NCBI GenBank assembly: GCA_017607445.1 | Contig: JAEVHH010000001.1 | Span: 868,001-932,000, forward strand | DNA length: 64,000 nt | Direction: 5' to 3' | Source of the DNA: Histoplasma ohiense | Taxonomy: Eukaryota; Ascomycota; Eurotiomycetes; Onygenales; Ajellomycetaceae | Part shown: positions 42,322 to 54,034 of the stretch, piece after piece | Layout: each line of letters begins with the position of its first letter | Position numbering within the stretch: position 1 is the first letter of the stretch | Program-made: the position numbers and the translations under genes | Notes under the pieces: generated by a model | Seen by the model: the letters and a program-made list of their open reading frames with translations, nothing else | Told to the model about the DNA's origin: nothing | The model's database searches: none

Positions 42322-45222
42322 TCAGTGTCCCCGCATCAGCGTCTGTACCCGCTTCTGTAGGCTCTTCTCAAACTGTTCCACGCCATTCTCCTGGATACGC
42401 AGCTTCCCTCGCCTCAATATATATACACTGCGCCGTCTCGATTCGTCGTCGTCACCTGGCTCCGTAGTCATTTCTACATTTCCATCTTGGCCCGCTACGG
42501 CTCGTTTGTTTTCAACAACGCCCCGTACCAAATACCGGTCATGAGAAACGAGCAGGATAGCGCCGCTGAAAGATGAGAGGTCTTCAATCAGCGCTATTAC
42601 AGTGTGGAAATCAAGATGCGTCGTGATCTCGTCCAGGACTAATAGGTGTGGCAGATTCCATATTATCCTAGCCAGTGCGAGTCGAACCTAGATAAGCAAA
42701 TCTTGTTGAGCAGAAATACTTATGCACATAGTCTTCTTGCGTAGAGAATAGAAACGGAATGGAGTGAGATGAAACGGAACAGGAAACACAAACCAGTTGG
42801 CCCCCTGATAACTGTGTGATTGGGACATCCGATGCGGTTCTTCCTATCAGGCCTAATGAACTCAACAATCCACGAGCTTCGCCCTCCCCAAGGCTCCCAT
42901 TAGCGTCACGACAAATTAATGAAAGAGCAGTCAGCACCGGCTCAGACCGCCCAAGTGCGTTGAGTTCATCCACAGAATGCTGAGAATAGTAGCCAATAGC
43001 TACTCTAGGATGGCGGGACACGGTTCCCAGTGTCGGTTGCATGGACCCCATTAGGACCTTTAGCAAAGTCGTTTTCCCACTCCCATTGAGGCCCATGATT
43101 CCAACTCGGTCTCCCATGTGGATTACCAGGTCGATGCCGTTGAGAATCGGATCCCTTTTGGGCTTATACCAGAAGTGGACAGATTCCAAAGAGACCAGCG
43201 GTCCCGGAAATCTCAGTTCCTGTGGATCGGGAATACTAATCGACACCCCCTTTTCATCCTGCGGGACCTCTATCTCATCTCTCATGGAGTCGTGATACCC
43301 CACGCGATCACGGTTCAGTTTAAATCTTGTACCCTTGGCGCTAACCTGCACGCCCATCCTCCCATTCACTTTCTTCTGGCGAGATTTCGCCATGCGAAGC
43401 TTGTTGTCATCGCCAGTCTTCTTGCCCAGCTTGATATTGTCTCGAATGGTCGCCTCCATGTGCGCGACCTGGCGATCCTGAGCTGCTTTCATACGCCCCC
43501 AGTAAACCCTCTGCGCTCCTAAATCCTCTTCGTACGCTGAAATATTGCCCTTGAAGTATGCAAGTGTCTGGTCCTTCAGGATAATAGTTTCCTCGCACAC
43601 GTTGTTGAGAAAGTCTCTATCATGGGACACAAGTATGACGGTTCTATCGTCATCCACCCCACGCAAATGAGAAAAATAATTCTCCAACCAGATTATTCCC
43701 AGAAGGTCGAGGAAATTGGTCGGTTCATCGAGAATCATAATATCTGCTTTCTGGACCAGGCTTCCAGCAAGCATGCAACGCATGCGCCAACCACCCGAGA
43801 GCGATTCGAATGGTTGCTCTAAAGACGATTCTTTAAACCCTAGGCCTAGAAGCACTCGTCGTGCCTCGGCCTCGATGTCTGTGATTTTCATCTGCAGATG
43901 ATGGTTAATATATCAAGTGTCCAGGGCGTTGTTTTTCTCCCCCTTTTAGGGTCAACATACTGCTTCATATTGGCATTGCAATTCATTCAAGAGATCTAGA
44001 GCTGCCTGCGTCTCCTCCTTAATCTCTGAAGGCTCACCTGCATCCCGATTCTTCTCCACCCTAGCTCCTTTCCAGTCAATCCGTGCCTTCGTTTATTTAT
44101 AATTCACGAAAGGCTCCTAGGAGCCATTATCACTTACAGATCTGCAGATTCCGCAACCTTTTGCTCAACCACTTTCAGATCCTTTCTCGCCTGCATTCCT
44201 CGACTACCACTTCTCAAGCTCGCATTCTTCTGTGCCAGAAACAGTTCCCGTTCCAGTTCCTCATGACGAAGCTGTCGGATCGCTCGTACCGGTTCCAAGG
44301 AGTCCCCCGTCTCTTCTAAAGCATGCGAAAGCACTTTTATTTCCAAAGAAAAACGGGGCACGTTAAGTACACGTTAGTATGTAGTCGTCGTCCGAGAAAG
44401 ATGGGATAATTCACCCTCATCTGAACGGTCGCAGAGATTTTCACATTAGTACTTACCCCTGATCTTCCTCTCGACATCATTTCTCAACACATCACCTCGC
44501 ATGACTTCTTGTAAAACAGTCCTTCTGCCATTTGTCCCAGTTTCACCGTAATGATCGGTTGCGAATAAGGCATATTCAGTGAGCGCATCCTGATTACCAT
44601 CGGTTTGTTGAAGAATAGACACCCGGATGGAGTCTGGAATACCGGGAATGAGCTTTTCAGCCAGCGCACGAAGAATAGCTTCGTGGATAGAGTTAGCAAC
44701 AAACCACTCAAAAAAAGCAACCCTATGCATGAGAACAATAAAACAAGCACAGCCGTGCATCCGTCCAGATATACTGCCGTACTATATCCTCATAATGGCT
44801 TCAACTAATCGGAGTCATGTATGCATTGGGGTGGGGAATTAGAAGCGCCAACTAACTCGACTTCCCGGTCCCATTCCTCCCCACTAGACCATAATGAACA
44901 CCCGCCTTCAGATGTAAATCAGCATTTGACAGAATCTCAACCCCGTCACTTTTAGCCTTCGACTTCCCGCGGTGTTTGGCTGATTTGCTCTTTGTGCTGT
45001 CGGGCGGTTCGGAGATGGCGGGGTCAGGACCAAATGGAATGATGGTGATATTGAGGCCTTGGATGTCAATCTTTACGCGGTAACTACGTTATTTGGTTTC
45101 TTTTGTTTCCATTTGGGCTTAGCGGGCTTTCGTACCTCTGTTGAATCCGCATCTCCTCGAACGTGGAAGCGTGTCTGTTTGCAGCTGGCGGTGATGGCGG
45201 GAGCGGTAGCTTGCGATGCCAT
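42322..45222 (-). CDS. ABCF-family twin-ATPase (ribosome-associated type)
   Basis: Soluble ABC protein with two nucleotide-binding domains and no membrane segments. Seven exons: 45222-45136, 45070-44857, 44678-44457, 44333-44138, 44060-43961, 43891-42794 and 42687-42322, giving 760 aa in frame. Domain 1: Walker A GRNGTGKS (about 93-100), signature LSGGWRMR (about 304), Walker B and D-loop DEPTNFLD (about 328), switch His in LVSHDRDF. The linker is Lys/Arg-rich. Domain 2: Walker A GLNGSGKT (about 540-547), LSGGQ (634) and DEITTHLD (about 658), where the usual PTN is replaced but the catalytic Glu remains; LLVSHDRYL follows. ABCF proteins (Gcn20, Arb1, Uup) act on ribosomes. This one is neither clearly Gcn20 nor Arb1. 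Three acceptors are AAG; the fourth intron needs the distal acceptor CTAG (44061) to stay in frame. Confidence 0.88.
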
Positions 45223-45574
45223 CTTGGTAGTCGACTCTGTATCAAGACCCTATCGAAATTTTGGGGTATTTGATCAAATATGCTTGTCTGGCGCGCACCG
45301 GCTTATGTACCATATATATGTATGAATGATGCATATGATATTACATCGAAGCAAATTACCACGATCTTGTTCACCCACTGAGGATAAAGGAGCTAGTGCC
45401 TAGGGGTTAGTGATTCGGGGCTAGAAGTTAAGATTTAGATTAGAAATTAAGATTAGTTAAGAGATTAGAGCGAGAAAATCATGATTTGAGTCATTGCATT
45501 GTGAGTATTTGAATGTGTGCATTAATAATGTTTGATGGTACATGTATGTACAGTACATTTCAGTTGGGTTGATC
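45223..45574. other. Intergenic: ABCF upstream region
   Basis: About 350 bp between the ABCF start and the stop of the 870-aa hypothetical gene. AAGATTTAGATTAGAAATTAAGATTAG-type A/T/G near-repeats at about 45425-45475. No gene. Confidence 0.5.
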
Positions 45575-48387
45575 TCATTCATCTGCCTCCGCAGGACGAA
45601 GAATATCAATAATCTCCCGGTCCATGCGTTTCAGTTCCAAGCAAGATAGCTCCCCAAACTTCAGGATATCACAAAGCTCGAGGCCTTCCAAGAGATCCAT
45701 GCATTCGATTGCCCAGGCCATTATATTCTTTAATTTCGCCTCATCCGATTGTAGGATGCTTTGCAAAGCACGATCTATATTCTCCCACGTGCTTGGCTCG
45801 CTTGCCCACATATTTTCCGCAGTAATAATAGCACCTGGCAATTCGAGGGCGCCGTTGAGCTCCCGTATAATCTTTTCCAGCGCTTCGCATGGCGACGACG
45901 GGACATTTGTATGCTGGGCAACCCAAAGCTCCAGCACACTCCAAGTCACATCAAGGAGCTCGATTCCTTGGAGCTCAAGGGTAATTTTCGATACTACGTT
46001 TAGTCGCAGCAGTTCATTGCCTCGCAGCAACTGGAGTGACTCAGCTACCATGCTTCCGTAGTGTGGGCATGTGCCAATCATAAGCTCAGGCTCGTCTGGA
46101 GAATCTCGAAAATCTTCGATGATTTTCGGGCATGCTTCTTGCCCTTCACCAGTGCTCAGTTTGGACGGTCCAGCGGACGAAGAGTTACCATCAACTGCTG
46201 CCTTGGTGTTGAGCGGAGGGGAGTGATCACGTTCATATGCTTTGCCCAATGGCTCAGAACCCCCTTCGGTGGCTTCATCGCCCTGTTTCCTCGGACGGTT
46301 AGAATTTGCTTCCGCGTTAGGGGTACCAACGGACGATGTCTTCCGCCATGGTTGTCCCAAGTTAATCACCGGAAGCTTGCCTTGGGATTTTCCTCGACTA
46401 CCCCTGTCGAGCGCTTCTGGGATTACATCTGTTGCTGGCGGACTCTTTTTCGTTTTAGTTAGTTGAATACCGGAGGCGGTCTGCACAGTTTCATTCAAAC
46501 CTAGCAAGTTGATTTGCCCACTTAATTTCTCCACCGCAGCAGATGATTCCGGCATGGAAGCATGCCCCAAACTATGAACGTTTCCAAATATTTTATTTGT
46601 GGGTTGATCTTCCGCTGTATTTCTCGTTTCTGCAGCGGGACTAGAGAGCAATAGTTCCTGTTCGTTATCCTTCTGTTTTTGTTTGGGTTCCACAATTCGG
46701 TCATGGTTGACGTTCGGCGGCAATCTAACGGTGATAAGTTTGTTCCTATGCCAGACACGCCGGAAATCTTTCTGTGGTTTGTCATTTATAGATTTCTCAG
46801 CCGTGTTCGTGAAAAGCTTCCAGGGGGGGGAATTGTCAAATCCATAGCTTTGCTCATTTCTTTTGGGGATGAATGGCCGCGCGACAAAGTTGAATGCCGA
46901 GCTATCCGATCGAGGGCCCTGGTTATTTCCCTGTATACGCGATGGACGTTGAGAACCAAATTCAAACAATAGGGGCTTCGTTGCGGCAAGGGGTTGGGGA
47001 GGCGTAGGCTTTGTGCTCTTGGCTGAAAATTCAAATGGTCTTGTATCGACGGATGCCTGAGTGACGAGTCTATCAAGCGGGAACGAAATTTTGTTTTGTT
47101 GTATTCGGCTGATATGGCCTGAAATCTTCGGCTTCCATACTCTGGATGCCCAAAGTAACATATTTTTTACTATAGCGCAAGTCTTGACTATAGCCCAGCC
47201 TGAAAACAGACTGCTTTCCCAGATGCACACCATCCTCTATTGAATGCGAATGAATATATATCAGCAAAAGTACCAATACAAAGCCTATGCAACTAAAAGT
47301 AGCACTACTTACACGACTCAGACGAATATTATCCTTTACTTCGGAAAATGCCAGCCAGACTCTGATCTCTGCTCCGACACATGTGAAGGCCACTACTGGT
47401 GGAACAGAATCGTAGCTGGCCGTAGCCCAGTTACAGAGCTTCTCATTAAGCCGTAGGGCAGCTAATGCCCCATTTGTCGCTTGAGAATAGCAGGACTCGT
47501 TTTCAGACAAGAATGAAACACCGCAGGGACGGAGTTCAACCACTGCGAAGGGAAAGCAAATGAGCTGATCTTGAGACAGGCTGGTGGCATTGTCCTTTGC
47601 CCATTCACGAAGGCCGCTAATCGGAGAGGATATCAAGCCAGCAGATCGCAGGTCACCGAGCACTTCAAGGGAGAAGTTCGTCACAATCTCTGTTGACCGG
47701 AGGGATACGGGGATATCGTTGTTAATTGTGTATCCGTAGGTAAAATCCGGCTTCGGGTAATCCTCCGTGGATCTCTTCTGATCATCCCACAGTATGTTTT
47801 CCTCCCTGGGTAGATAAAACAATTAAAGGTCTCTTCCCAACAGCCTCTGGGGGAGAGAGGATACGTACAGAGAAAATTGCTCAAACAGTTTCCTTTTTAT
47901 TCAGCCGTTAGATGGACGAAGGGGCTATCTCGGAATGTGGAAGGCTTACTAACTGTTGATTCTCTGCAGCCGGGGAAATGTCCTTATACCGTTTGAAAAT
48001 GCCCCGCAGCAGATGTTTCCATTCCTGCTTCGGAGCATGTACTTTGGCTAGATTCTGAGCTTTCTTTGCTATGCTGAAGCAGTGCTCTATTTGCTGCCAC
48101 AAATCCGCAGACAATACAGGGCTCTGGGTGGAGTCATCATGCGAAGATATTTGGGGGCTTTTAATGTCCTCACCACAACCTCTAACTAGACATGCCTTTG
48201 ATGATGTTTTGAAGGGACTTTCGGCCCAGTCAGGTATCGAGCCACCGAAGTCTAAAAGGGCTTGCCTGTATAGTTCAACGTGATCTGGAAGATCTCCGTT
48301 TCCTTCCTTAGGGAGAATCATTTTAGTGTAAGTCATCCCATTGCTTTGCAAATGTCGTCGATCGTTATTAGGCTTATCAGGAGGCAT
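45575..48387 (-). CDS. Large fungal protein of unknown function (PD-(D/E)XK-like core suspected)
   Basis: Four exons (48387-47954, 47892-47869, 47805-47313, 47236-45575) give 870 aa. The second exon is only 24 nt, yet the joins restore ENQQKLFEQFSLEENILWDD without a stop and agree in phase. The central block resembles a widespread family of uncharacterised fungal proteins: DYPKPDFTYGY, SLEVLGDLRSAGLISSP, LICFPFAVVELRPCG, ESCYSQATNGALAALRL, VVAFTCVGAEIRVWLAF and RMVCIWESSLFSGWAIVK. The acidic D...VVEL arrangement suggests a restriction-endonuclease-like fold, as in DUF7924-type relatives; this is inference, and the usual Lys of ExK is replaced (ELR). The 350-400-residue region after it is disordered, and the last 200 residues are helical. 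No signal peptide. Function unknown. Confidence 0.7.
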
Positions 48388-49553
48388 TTTAAGAGTACTA
48401 TGGACACTATCGCAAGACGCTATCGCAATAACCAGGAGCTGGGATGCTATCTGGTTTGAATCTTCCCCCCAATTTTGAATGGGAGATAGAAAACTTGCCT
48501 AGTAACGTGATCACCCCACCTAACAATCACTAAATCTCAACAATAATCGTATCAGATTTATATATGATATGTAATTTATATATGGTATACGGAGTACGCT
48601 GAGTTATAGACTGTATTTGTGACGGGTTAGCACCCGTTAGTAGTTAACATGCGCAACCAACCCCCTTAACGCTCGTTCGCCCCCTCACATGCTCACACAC
48701 GCCTACAAAACGCTCCTCTCCCCGCGATTCCGCTCCACGATTGTGTAGTCCCTAACGATTCCTCCACATAACCCTTAACATTCTTCCACCCCACACCCCA
48801 CCATTGCGAGACCTCTGATATTCTTCTGTTCTGATTCCTTTTCTATAAGAACCCCCTTCGTACAACCTTTCCTTCTGATCTCTTTTCTCTTTCTTTCCTT
48901 AATCAATTCATAATCTGTATTAGAAGAGTGCTTAGTCCGTTAGTACGCCCGTTACAGTATTAGAAGTTGATTTTCTTAATAAATTACACATTAAATTATA
49001 TGTGATATATTCAGATTATCAGATTATTGTATTATCATTAGCAGAACTATATGAAATTTTTTAATAAAAAAGTAATCACAATTAGAGAACTATATATCCG
49101 TAATTAGCTTAAATTCCAATTTATACGGAGTACGGAGTAGTTAACTAGATAATAAGAGTTTTAATTGATCTAGTTGCTATTGCAGTGACCACAGTACACA
49201 GTAAGTATATCAACATTCATTTCTACTATTCTCGTATGCAGTCGAATGAAGGTGTTATCGTGATTTATTATATTCTCATGAAGAAGACGGCAGTTGATGA
49301 AACACAGTAGTGGTTGGGTGTTGGGCAAGGCATCCATGGATTTGCCCCAGCGCATGTGACTAGGCGTAGTTTAGGTATGGTTGTATAGACAGTAGCTAGC
49401 TCCCACAACGATAATAACTTGAAGAGATTAACCCTCCTACATAAAAACACACGCCATGAGACATTTGTCATTATAGTCTGCCGCACGAATGTTGGGCTCC
49501 TCTCAATTTAATTGGCTATAACTAAGTTCAACAGGTACACACACCAAGCCTAA
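48388..49553. other. AT-rich intergenic region with a solo LTR
   Basis: About 1.2 kb between the 870-aa hypothetical gene and WRAP73. It contains the solo LTR at 48618-48956 and otherwise very AT-rich sequence. ACGGAGTACG occurs at 48590 and 49126-49136. No gene recognised. Confidence 0.55.
48618..48956 (+). mobile_element. Solo LTR (339 bp) with GTATT target duplication
   Basis: Begins TGTGACGGGTTAGCACCCG and ends TTAGTACGCCCGTTACA, the TG...CA boundaries of retrotransposon LTRs. The five bases GTATT occur immediately before (48613-48617) and after (48957-48961), a perfect 5-bp target-site duplication typical of LTR retrotransposons. Inside there is a TATA-like TTCTATAAGAACCCCC near 48840 and a pyrimidine-rich R/U5-like segment, which sets the orientation as plus. 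No internal gag/pol remains, so it is a recombination product. Confidence 0.93.
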
Positions 49554-51175
49554 CTTCGCATCTTCACCTGCGATGTCTACCAAGAGCCTCATGAAAAACC
49601 TAAGTACTATTTCAAGCCGAGAACCCCCAAAATATGTATTCCAACTAGGAGTTTCAAGATTGCTGCTAATATATACCCAGACACGTGTGTTATTCCGTCT
49701 GAGTATTGCCGATATATTTGTATTCTTGCCGGCAATAAACTATCCATAATTTTCGCGCCGGAAGGCCAGAACATCGTTCGAAGTATCGCTCTCAAAGAGA
49801 GCATCACGGGTTGCGTTAAAGCTCTTCGATGGTCAAAACCGCCTGGGGCCTCAATTGCTGAACCTGATGCATTTTCACCTGACAGCCAGCGCATTCTCTA
49901 CGCGAGCGGAAACTATATTTCCGTCTGGGACTTGCACGATGAGAATTGGTGTGCTGAAATCGAAGCTGGCGACACATTCAATTTCACCTATGTCGATTTT
50001 GCAGCCACGTATGATGAAGTTATCGCCTTTTCGGAATTCAACGTCCACCTAACGATATTTTCCTTGTCGACTGGTGGTCAGCGCGTGATAAAATCACCAA
50101 AGTTTTCCAATGCGACCGGCTACGGTTTTCGTCCGGCTACGGGCCACCTGGCGCTGCTGCTGAAACTTGACGCGAATGATACCCTAACTATCCATGAGCC
50201 GGAAACTTATGAAGCTATCACTACAGTGACTCTTAACACCGTTGATGCCCAGGGCTTGAAATGGAGCCCCAATGGCGCGTGGTTGGGTGTGTGGGACTCT
50301 GCGAGCACGACGCCCAGGGTTGAGATTTACACTGCGGATGGGCAGTATTACAGGACCTATAGTGAGGCAGCCAACGATTCAAATCTGGGAGTGAAAACGA
50401 TAGAATGGAGTCCAGATTCGCAACTTTTGGCTATTGGGAGGCATGATGGAACTGTTGCACTGACTAACTGCAAGACAGTAAGTTCCGATCCCTTCCCCAA
50501 TTTACAACGGGGGGATTTTCCGGCGATGCTCACTTCACCTCCCAGTTCTCTTTACTCTCAGTTCTTCCAGACCCTCTCTCATTTGGCTCTATAGGCCGCG
50601 ATATCTACGTAGAACAACAGTCCAGCGTCACAAACGGGACGAGTGAGTACGTACTAGCTCCGAAATCACCTGTTTTCCCATATACTTTCAGCAGCGCTGG
50701 TGGGGGGGCACGCGCAGTATCCTCAATTGCCTTCAGCAGAAACAGACACATGCTGGCAACAATCGACCAAAGCCTTCCCCATATCGTGTGGATGTGGTCA
50801 ACCAAAAGCCAAACCCCCAAGTTGATTGGTTGTTTGATCCAAAAATCCAGTGTCCGTCAGCTGCTCTGGTGTCCCACATTCCCGGAGCTACTGATGACAG
50901 CCAACGATGATGACATACCCACAGTGCACCAATGGATATGCAATCGTAGACCGCGAATCGCTCGAATACCCCTTGCGGATGGAGGGAAGTACTCCGCCTC
51001 TTGGGTCAGAGCAGACTGTCGCCAGAGTGGTTTGATATGGTTTGGATGGCAGACTGGGTATACGTTTGGTTATGTCACAGGGAATGGCACGGAAACAGGC
51101 TTTACTCAGATTCTGAATATTGAAGATGAGCATCCGGCTTTGAATATGGATGACTTCCCCATTACAGGAAAATGA
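49554..51175 (+). CDS. WD-repeat protein WRAP73/WDR8 (5' end unresolved)
   Basis: Orthologue of the centrosome/spindle-pole WD40 protein Wdr8 (Msd1-Wdr8 complex in fission yeast; WRAP73 in animals). Open frame 49554-50477 joins 50546-51175 across a 68-bp intron (GTAAGT...CCTCCCAG), phase 0. Matching blocks: LRWSKPPG, RILYASGNYISVWDLHDENW, TLNTVDAQGLKWSPNGAWLGVWDSAS, VEIYTADGQYYRTYS, GVKTIEWSPDSQLLAIGRHDG, then IYVEQQSSVTNG, AVSSIAFSRNRHMLATIDQSLPHIVWMWS. The WD repeats look intact to the C-terminus. The frame has no ATG between the upstream stop (49551) and the first conserved residues (RSFKIAAN at about 49647). Either a short 5' exon exists that I cannot place, or the start is lost. The solo LTR ends 600 bp upstream. 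Coordinates give the open extent, not a proven start. Confidence 0.75.
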
Positions 51176-51586
51176 GCTGCGGAATCCCTTTACTTGCCTT
51201 GGCCCACTTTGCGTTGGTTCTTAGCGGGCATTTGAACCGATTTCCCTATGCGAACAATATGTTCTACGGCTAACGCAATTGCTTACCTGGTCTATTTGAA
51301 AATATTCTACTCAAACCATTTTTCCAAGGGCGGGTATATTCCACCATAAACCTAGTACCCACTCATTGATGTGATATCAAATGGGACTGAAATGTTCAAA
51401 CTTGCTTTTTATGGTATAGCGGATATCTCATTCTAATCTAGCCTTATTCAGCCAAATCAAGGGCTTAGGGCTAAATCCGCGCTTAGTCATACCCCACTCG
51501 CAATTTCGCACCTTGGTTCCTCTTCAGAAGTTCGTGAAGGTCGTTGAACACCTCGTCGTCGACAACCACCGCACACACCACCCAAC
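51176..51586. other. Intergenic: promoter region of eS25
   Basis: 410 bp between WRAP73 and the ribosomal protein gene. AAGGGCTTAGGGCTAAATCC at 51461-51480 is a TTAGGG-like element about 110 bp before the ATG, where fungal ribosomal protein genes often bear such boxes; binding is inference. Confidence 0.45.
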
Positions 51587-52315
51587 ATGGTAAGTGAATC
51601 TTCCTGTCCTCCCCTTCTATTTCTCCGGTGGTCGATGTGAAAGCCAGCGCTGGATGATATGTGATGAAAAGACTTGGCACGGTAGACATTGTATTCTAGT
51701 ACTGATGGATTCATGATTGCGATCGCGATAGGCACCCGCAGCAAGCTCCGGCGGCAAGAAGCAGAAGAAGAAGTGGTCCAAGGGCAAAGGTACGGAAGAA
51801 TATCGCCCCTAAGGGAAAGATAGAGGTGTTAGGTTCCGGGGAAGGCAATTTTTGGATAGCTACCCTTCGACAGATATTGCTGTCACCTGCGGATTCAAGC
51901 GCGAAAAGGCAACGAGAGGCGAAATGAAACTGACATGATGTCTTTAACAATATAGTCAAGGACAAGGCTAACCATGCCGTTGTCCTCGACAAGGCCACTT
52001 CCGAGAAGCTCTACAAGGATGTGCAGTCCTACCGCCTCATCACCGTCGCTACCCTCGTCGACAGACTGAAGATCAACGGCAGCTTGGCCCGGCAAGCCCT
52101 CGCCGACCTGGAGGAGAAGGGCCAAATCAAGAAGGTTGTTGGTCACTCAAAGATGAACATCTACAGTACGTCAAAACCGCGTTTCGTTTCCCCTTTATGT
52201 TGGATCGGATATGTAGCCGATATTTCATCGGTTCGGTGTTATTTTTCCATATCCTGTCCAAATGTATCCTAACAAACTTGCCTCTCCAGCCCGCGCCGTT
52301 ACCGCAGCCGAGTAA
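51587..52315 (+). CDS. RPS25: 40S ribosomal protein eS25
   Basis: Small-subunit ribosomal protein near the E site. Four exons: 51587-51589 (only the ATG), 51732-51789, 51956-52165 and 52290-52315, giving 98 aa with matching phases. The sequence is unmistakable: APAASSGGKKQKKKWSKGK, VKDKANHAVVLDKATSEKLYKDV, YRLITVATLVDRLKINGSLAR and GHSKMNIYTR. Introns are large relative to the coding exons (142, 166 and 124 bp), as usual in fungal ribosomal protein genes. Intron 1 starts directly after the start codon, so translation start and splicing are coupled. Confidence 0.97.
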
Positions 52316-53044
52316 ACGAATTTCTCCGAACCATTTTCCGGTTCCTCTTCTGTCCCCGGGGTTTTGCGTTCGTCAAAATGGTGTTCTTGAATTTCCATCT
52401 GAATATTCTTGTCTTTATCAATTTCCCCCCTTCTGTTCCATGTTTAGCTCGTCGTCATGAGTGTATGGATATAAAAAGAAATAAAAACGATTATATCTGC
52501 ATTGTGGAGACAAGGATCCAGAATTTCCAAGTAAACAAACGTGGCCCGGGTTTTCTGCCGTATGGGAATCGGGCTGCTGGTTTATACGCCCTCGATTGTA
52601 GCCCATATCGTGCTAGATAACTTCAGTATATGCCATCAAAATTTCCCAATAGAATCAATTCTCAAGCGATGTTCTCCGTGGGGATATTTCCTTTGAGGCC
52701 GATGTTTGTTTCCAAGGTTCGCTTTCGGAGGGCTGAATGTAATATAATCCTCCAAGAACGCCATTTGATACCTACTTGATTTACTTCGACCATAACCTCC
52801 ACAATCTCCCTGATGGACTCTAGTACAGTAGCTTGCAAACAACGTAACTCCATAAACAACCACAGCCAACATATCGTGAAATGCACTTTTCATAGCTGGA
52901 GACCTTCACACACAAACCCCAAATTCACCTTAGCACAAATTCACCAAATTGCTCTGGAAATTTCACTAGATAAATCTCCATATACCTATCTATCATATTA
53001 TCCGAACCCAAGAAGCCGCCACACCGCCACAGCTCACGAACCCT
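52316..53044. other. Intergenic, no gene seen
   Basis: About 730 bp between eS25 (plus) and the MAPR gene stop (minus). Convergent 3' flanks. No repeat or RNA gene recognised. Confidence 0.5.
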
Positions 53045-54034
53045 CTACAACTTATCATCCACCTGCGCACTTTTCGCAGCATTAAGCTTCGATCTCAACG
53101 GCCTCATCTTCTGCGCCGCCTGGCACAACTCCCTCTCCGGCCCCTGCATCAACTTCTCAATCCCAACAACCCTGCCAACCTGCACATATTTTTGATGGTT
53201 GGCGAAAAACTCCTTCCAATGCATCACCTGTTTCGACACACTCTCCACCGCGGCATTCCACTCCTCCTTGCGCCGCGCCTGCTTCTGCTTCTTGCTCATC
53301 GCCAGCTCGAGGGGGTTCTCATCGTCGTCTTCGACGGGGATGTACATGAGTTCGACGCCGCGAATGTCCGGTGTGCGGTCCTCCGAGAAGCAGCCAGTGA
53401 CGTAAGCGCGCGTGGCGTCGGCACCGGCGAAGCTGTTGTAGCTGCCGCCCTTACCGTAGATACGCGGGTTCGCGGAGACGTCGAAGACCACGCCGTCGAC
53501 GGCGACATAGATGGGCAAGGAGGGGTCGGTGCCGTTGTAGAGGGCGAGTTGTGCTGGTGTGAGTTCCAAGGGTCCGCGCTGCAATATAAAGTGGCATTTT
53601 TTTTTAGCAAAGGAGCTCCTTCATTCACGTAGCAATGGCAATATCGAAGGTGGCGACAAGGGAAGGAAGGGGGTAGTAGGGGTAGGTAAATGTCATACGA
53701 GATAGGTTTTCACAACAGCCCAGCGGAGGAACTTGGGTTTATAGCCCCAGAGCACAGAGTCGGTGGTGATATAGTATGACAGCGCGCAGGAGGTGAGAAC
53801 AAGCAAAAATATGACCCGGCAGAGATCGAGGACACTGATGGACCATCTGCGTCCGGATTGCCCTGCCTCGCCTGCATCCTCCGCCTTGACTCTGTTCTTT
53901 GAGCCGGAAGACAGCTCCTCCTCGCTCCCTGACGAGGTGGGCGTGTAATCTATGTGGTCGTATTCATTTTCGCTCATCCCACTCTTCGATGAAGGAGGGG
54001 ATCCTTTGCCAGGGCGCTGGCGGAGAGCTGCCAT
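53045..54034 (-). CDS. Membrane-anchored cytochrome-b5-like heme/steroid-binding protein (MAPR family)
   Basis: Two exons, 54034-53699 and 53578-53045 (120-bp intron, phase 0), give 289 aa. A Ser/Glu-rich cytosolic N-terminus is followed by one membrane helix (about residues 68-90, VLDLCRVIFLLVLTSCALSYYIT). The b5-like domain starts RGPLELTPAQLALYNGTD and continues PIYVAVDGVVFDVSANPRIYGKGGSYNSFAGADATRAYVTGCF. This is the pattern of MAPR proteins, which bind heme through a Tyr rather than two His; the Tyr in NPRIYGKGGSY is the likely ligand. Yeast Dap1 of this family activates P450 Erg11. This protein is longer than Dap1, with a basic helical C-terminal extension (KKQKQARRKEEWNAAVESV...). Probably ER membrane. 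Confidence 0.88.

Noticed and set aside
44040..44140. Apparent frameshift between ABCF exons 4 and 5
   Set aside because: Using the more distal acceptor GAGCTAG (44061) restores frame, so no mutation is needed.
50478..50600. Apparent premature stop in WRAP73 after the first exon
   Set aside because: The acceptor CCTCCCAG at 50545, rather than CTATAG at 50594, gives an uninterrupted frame that reads through to IYVEQQ.
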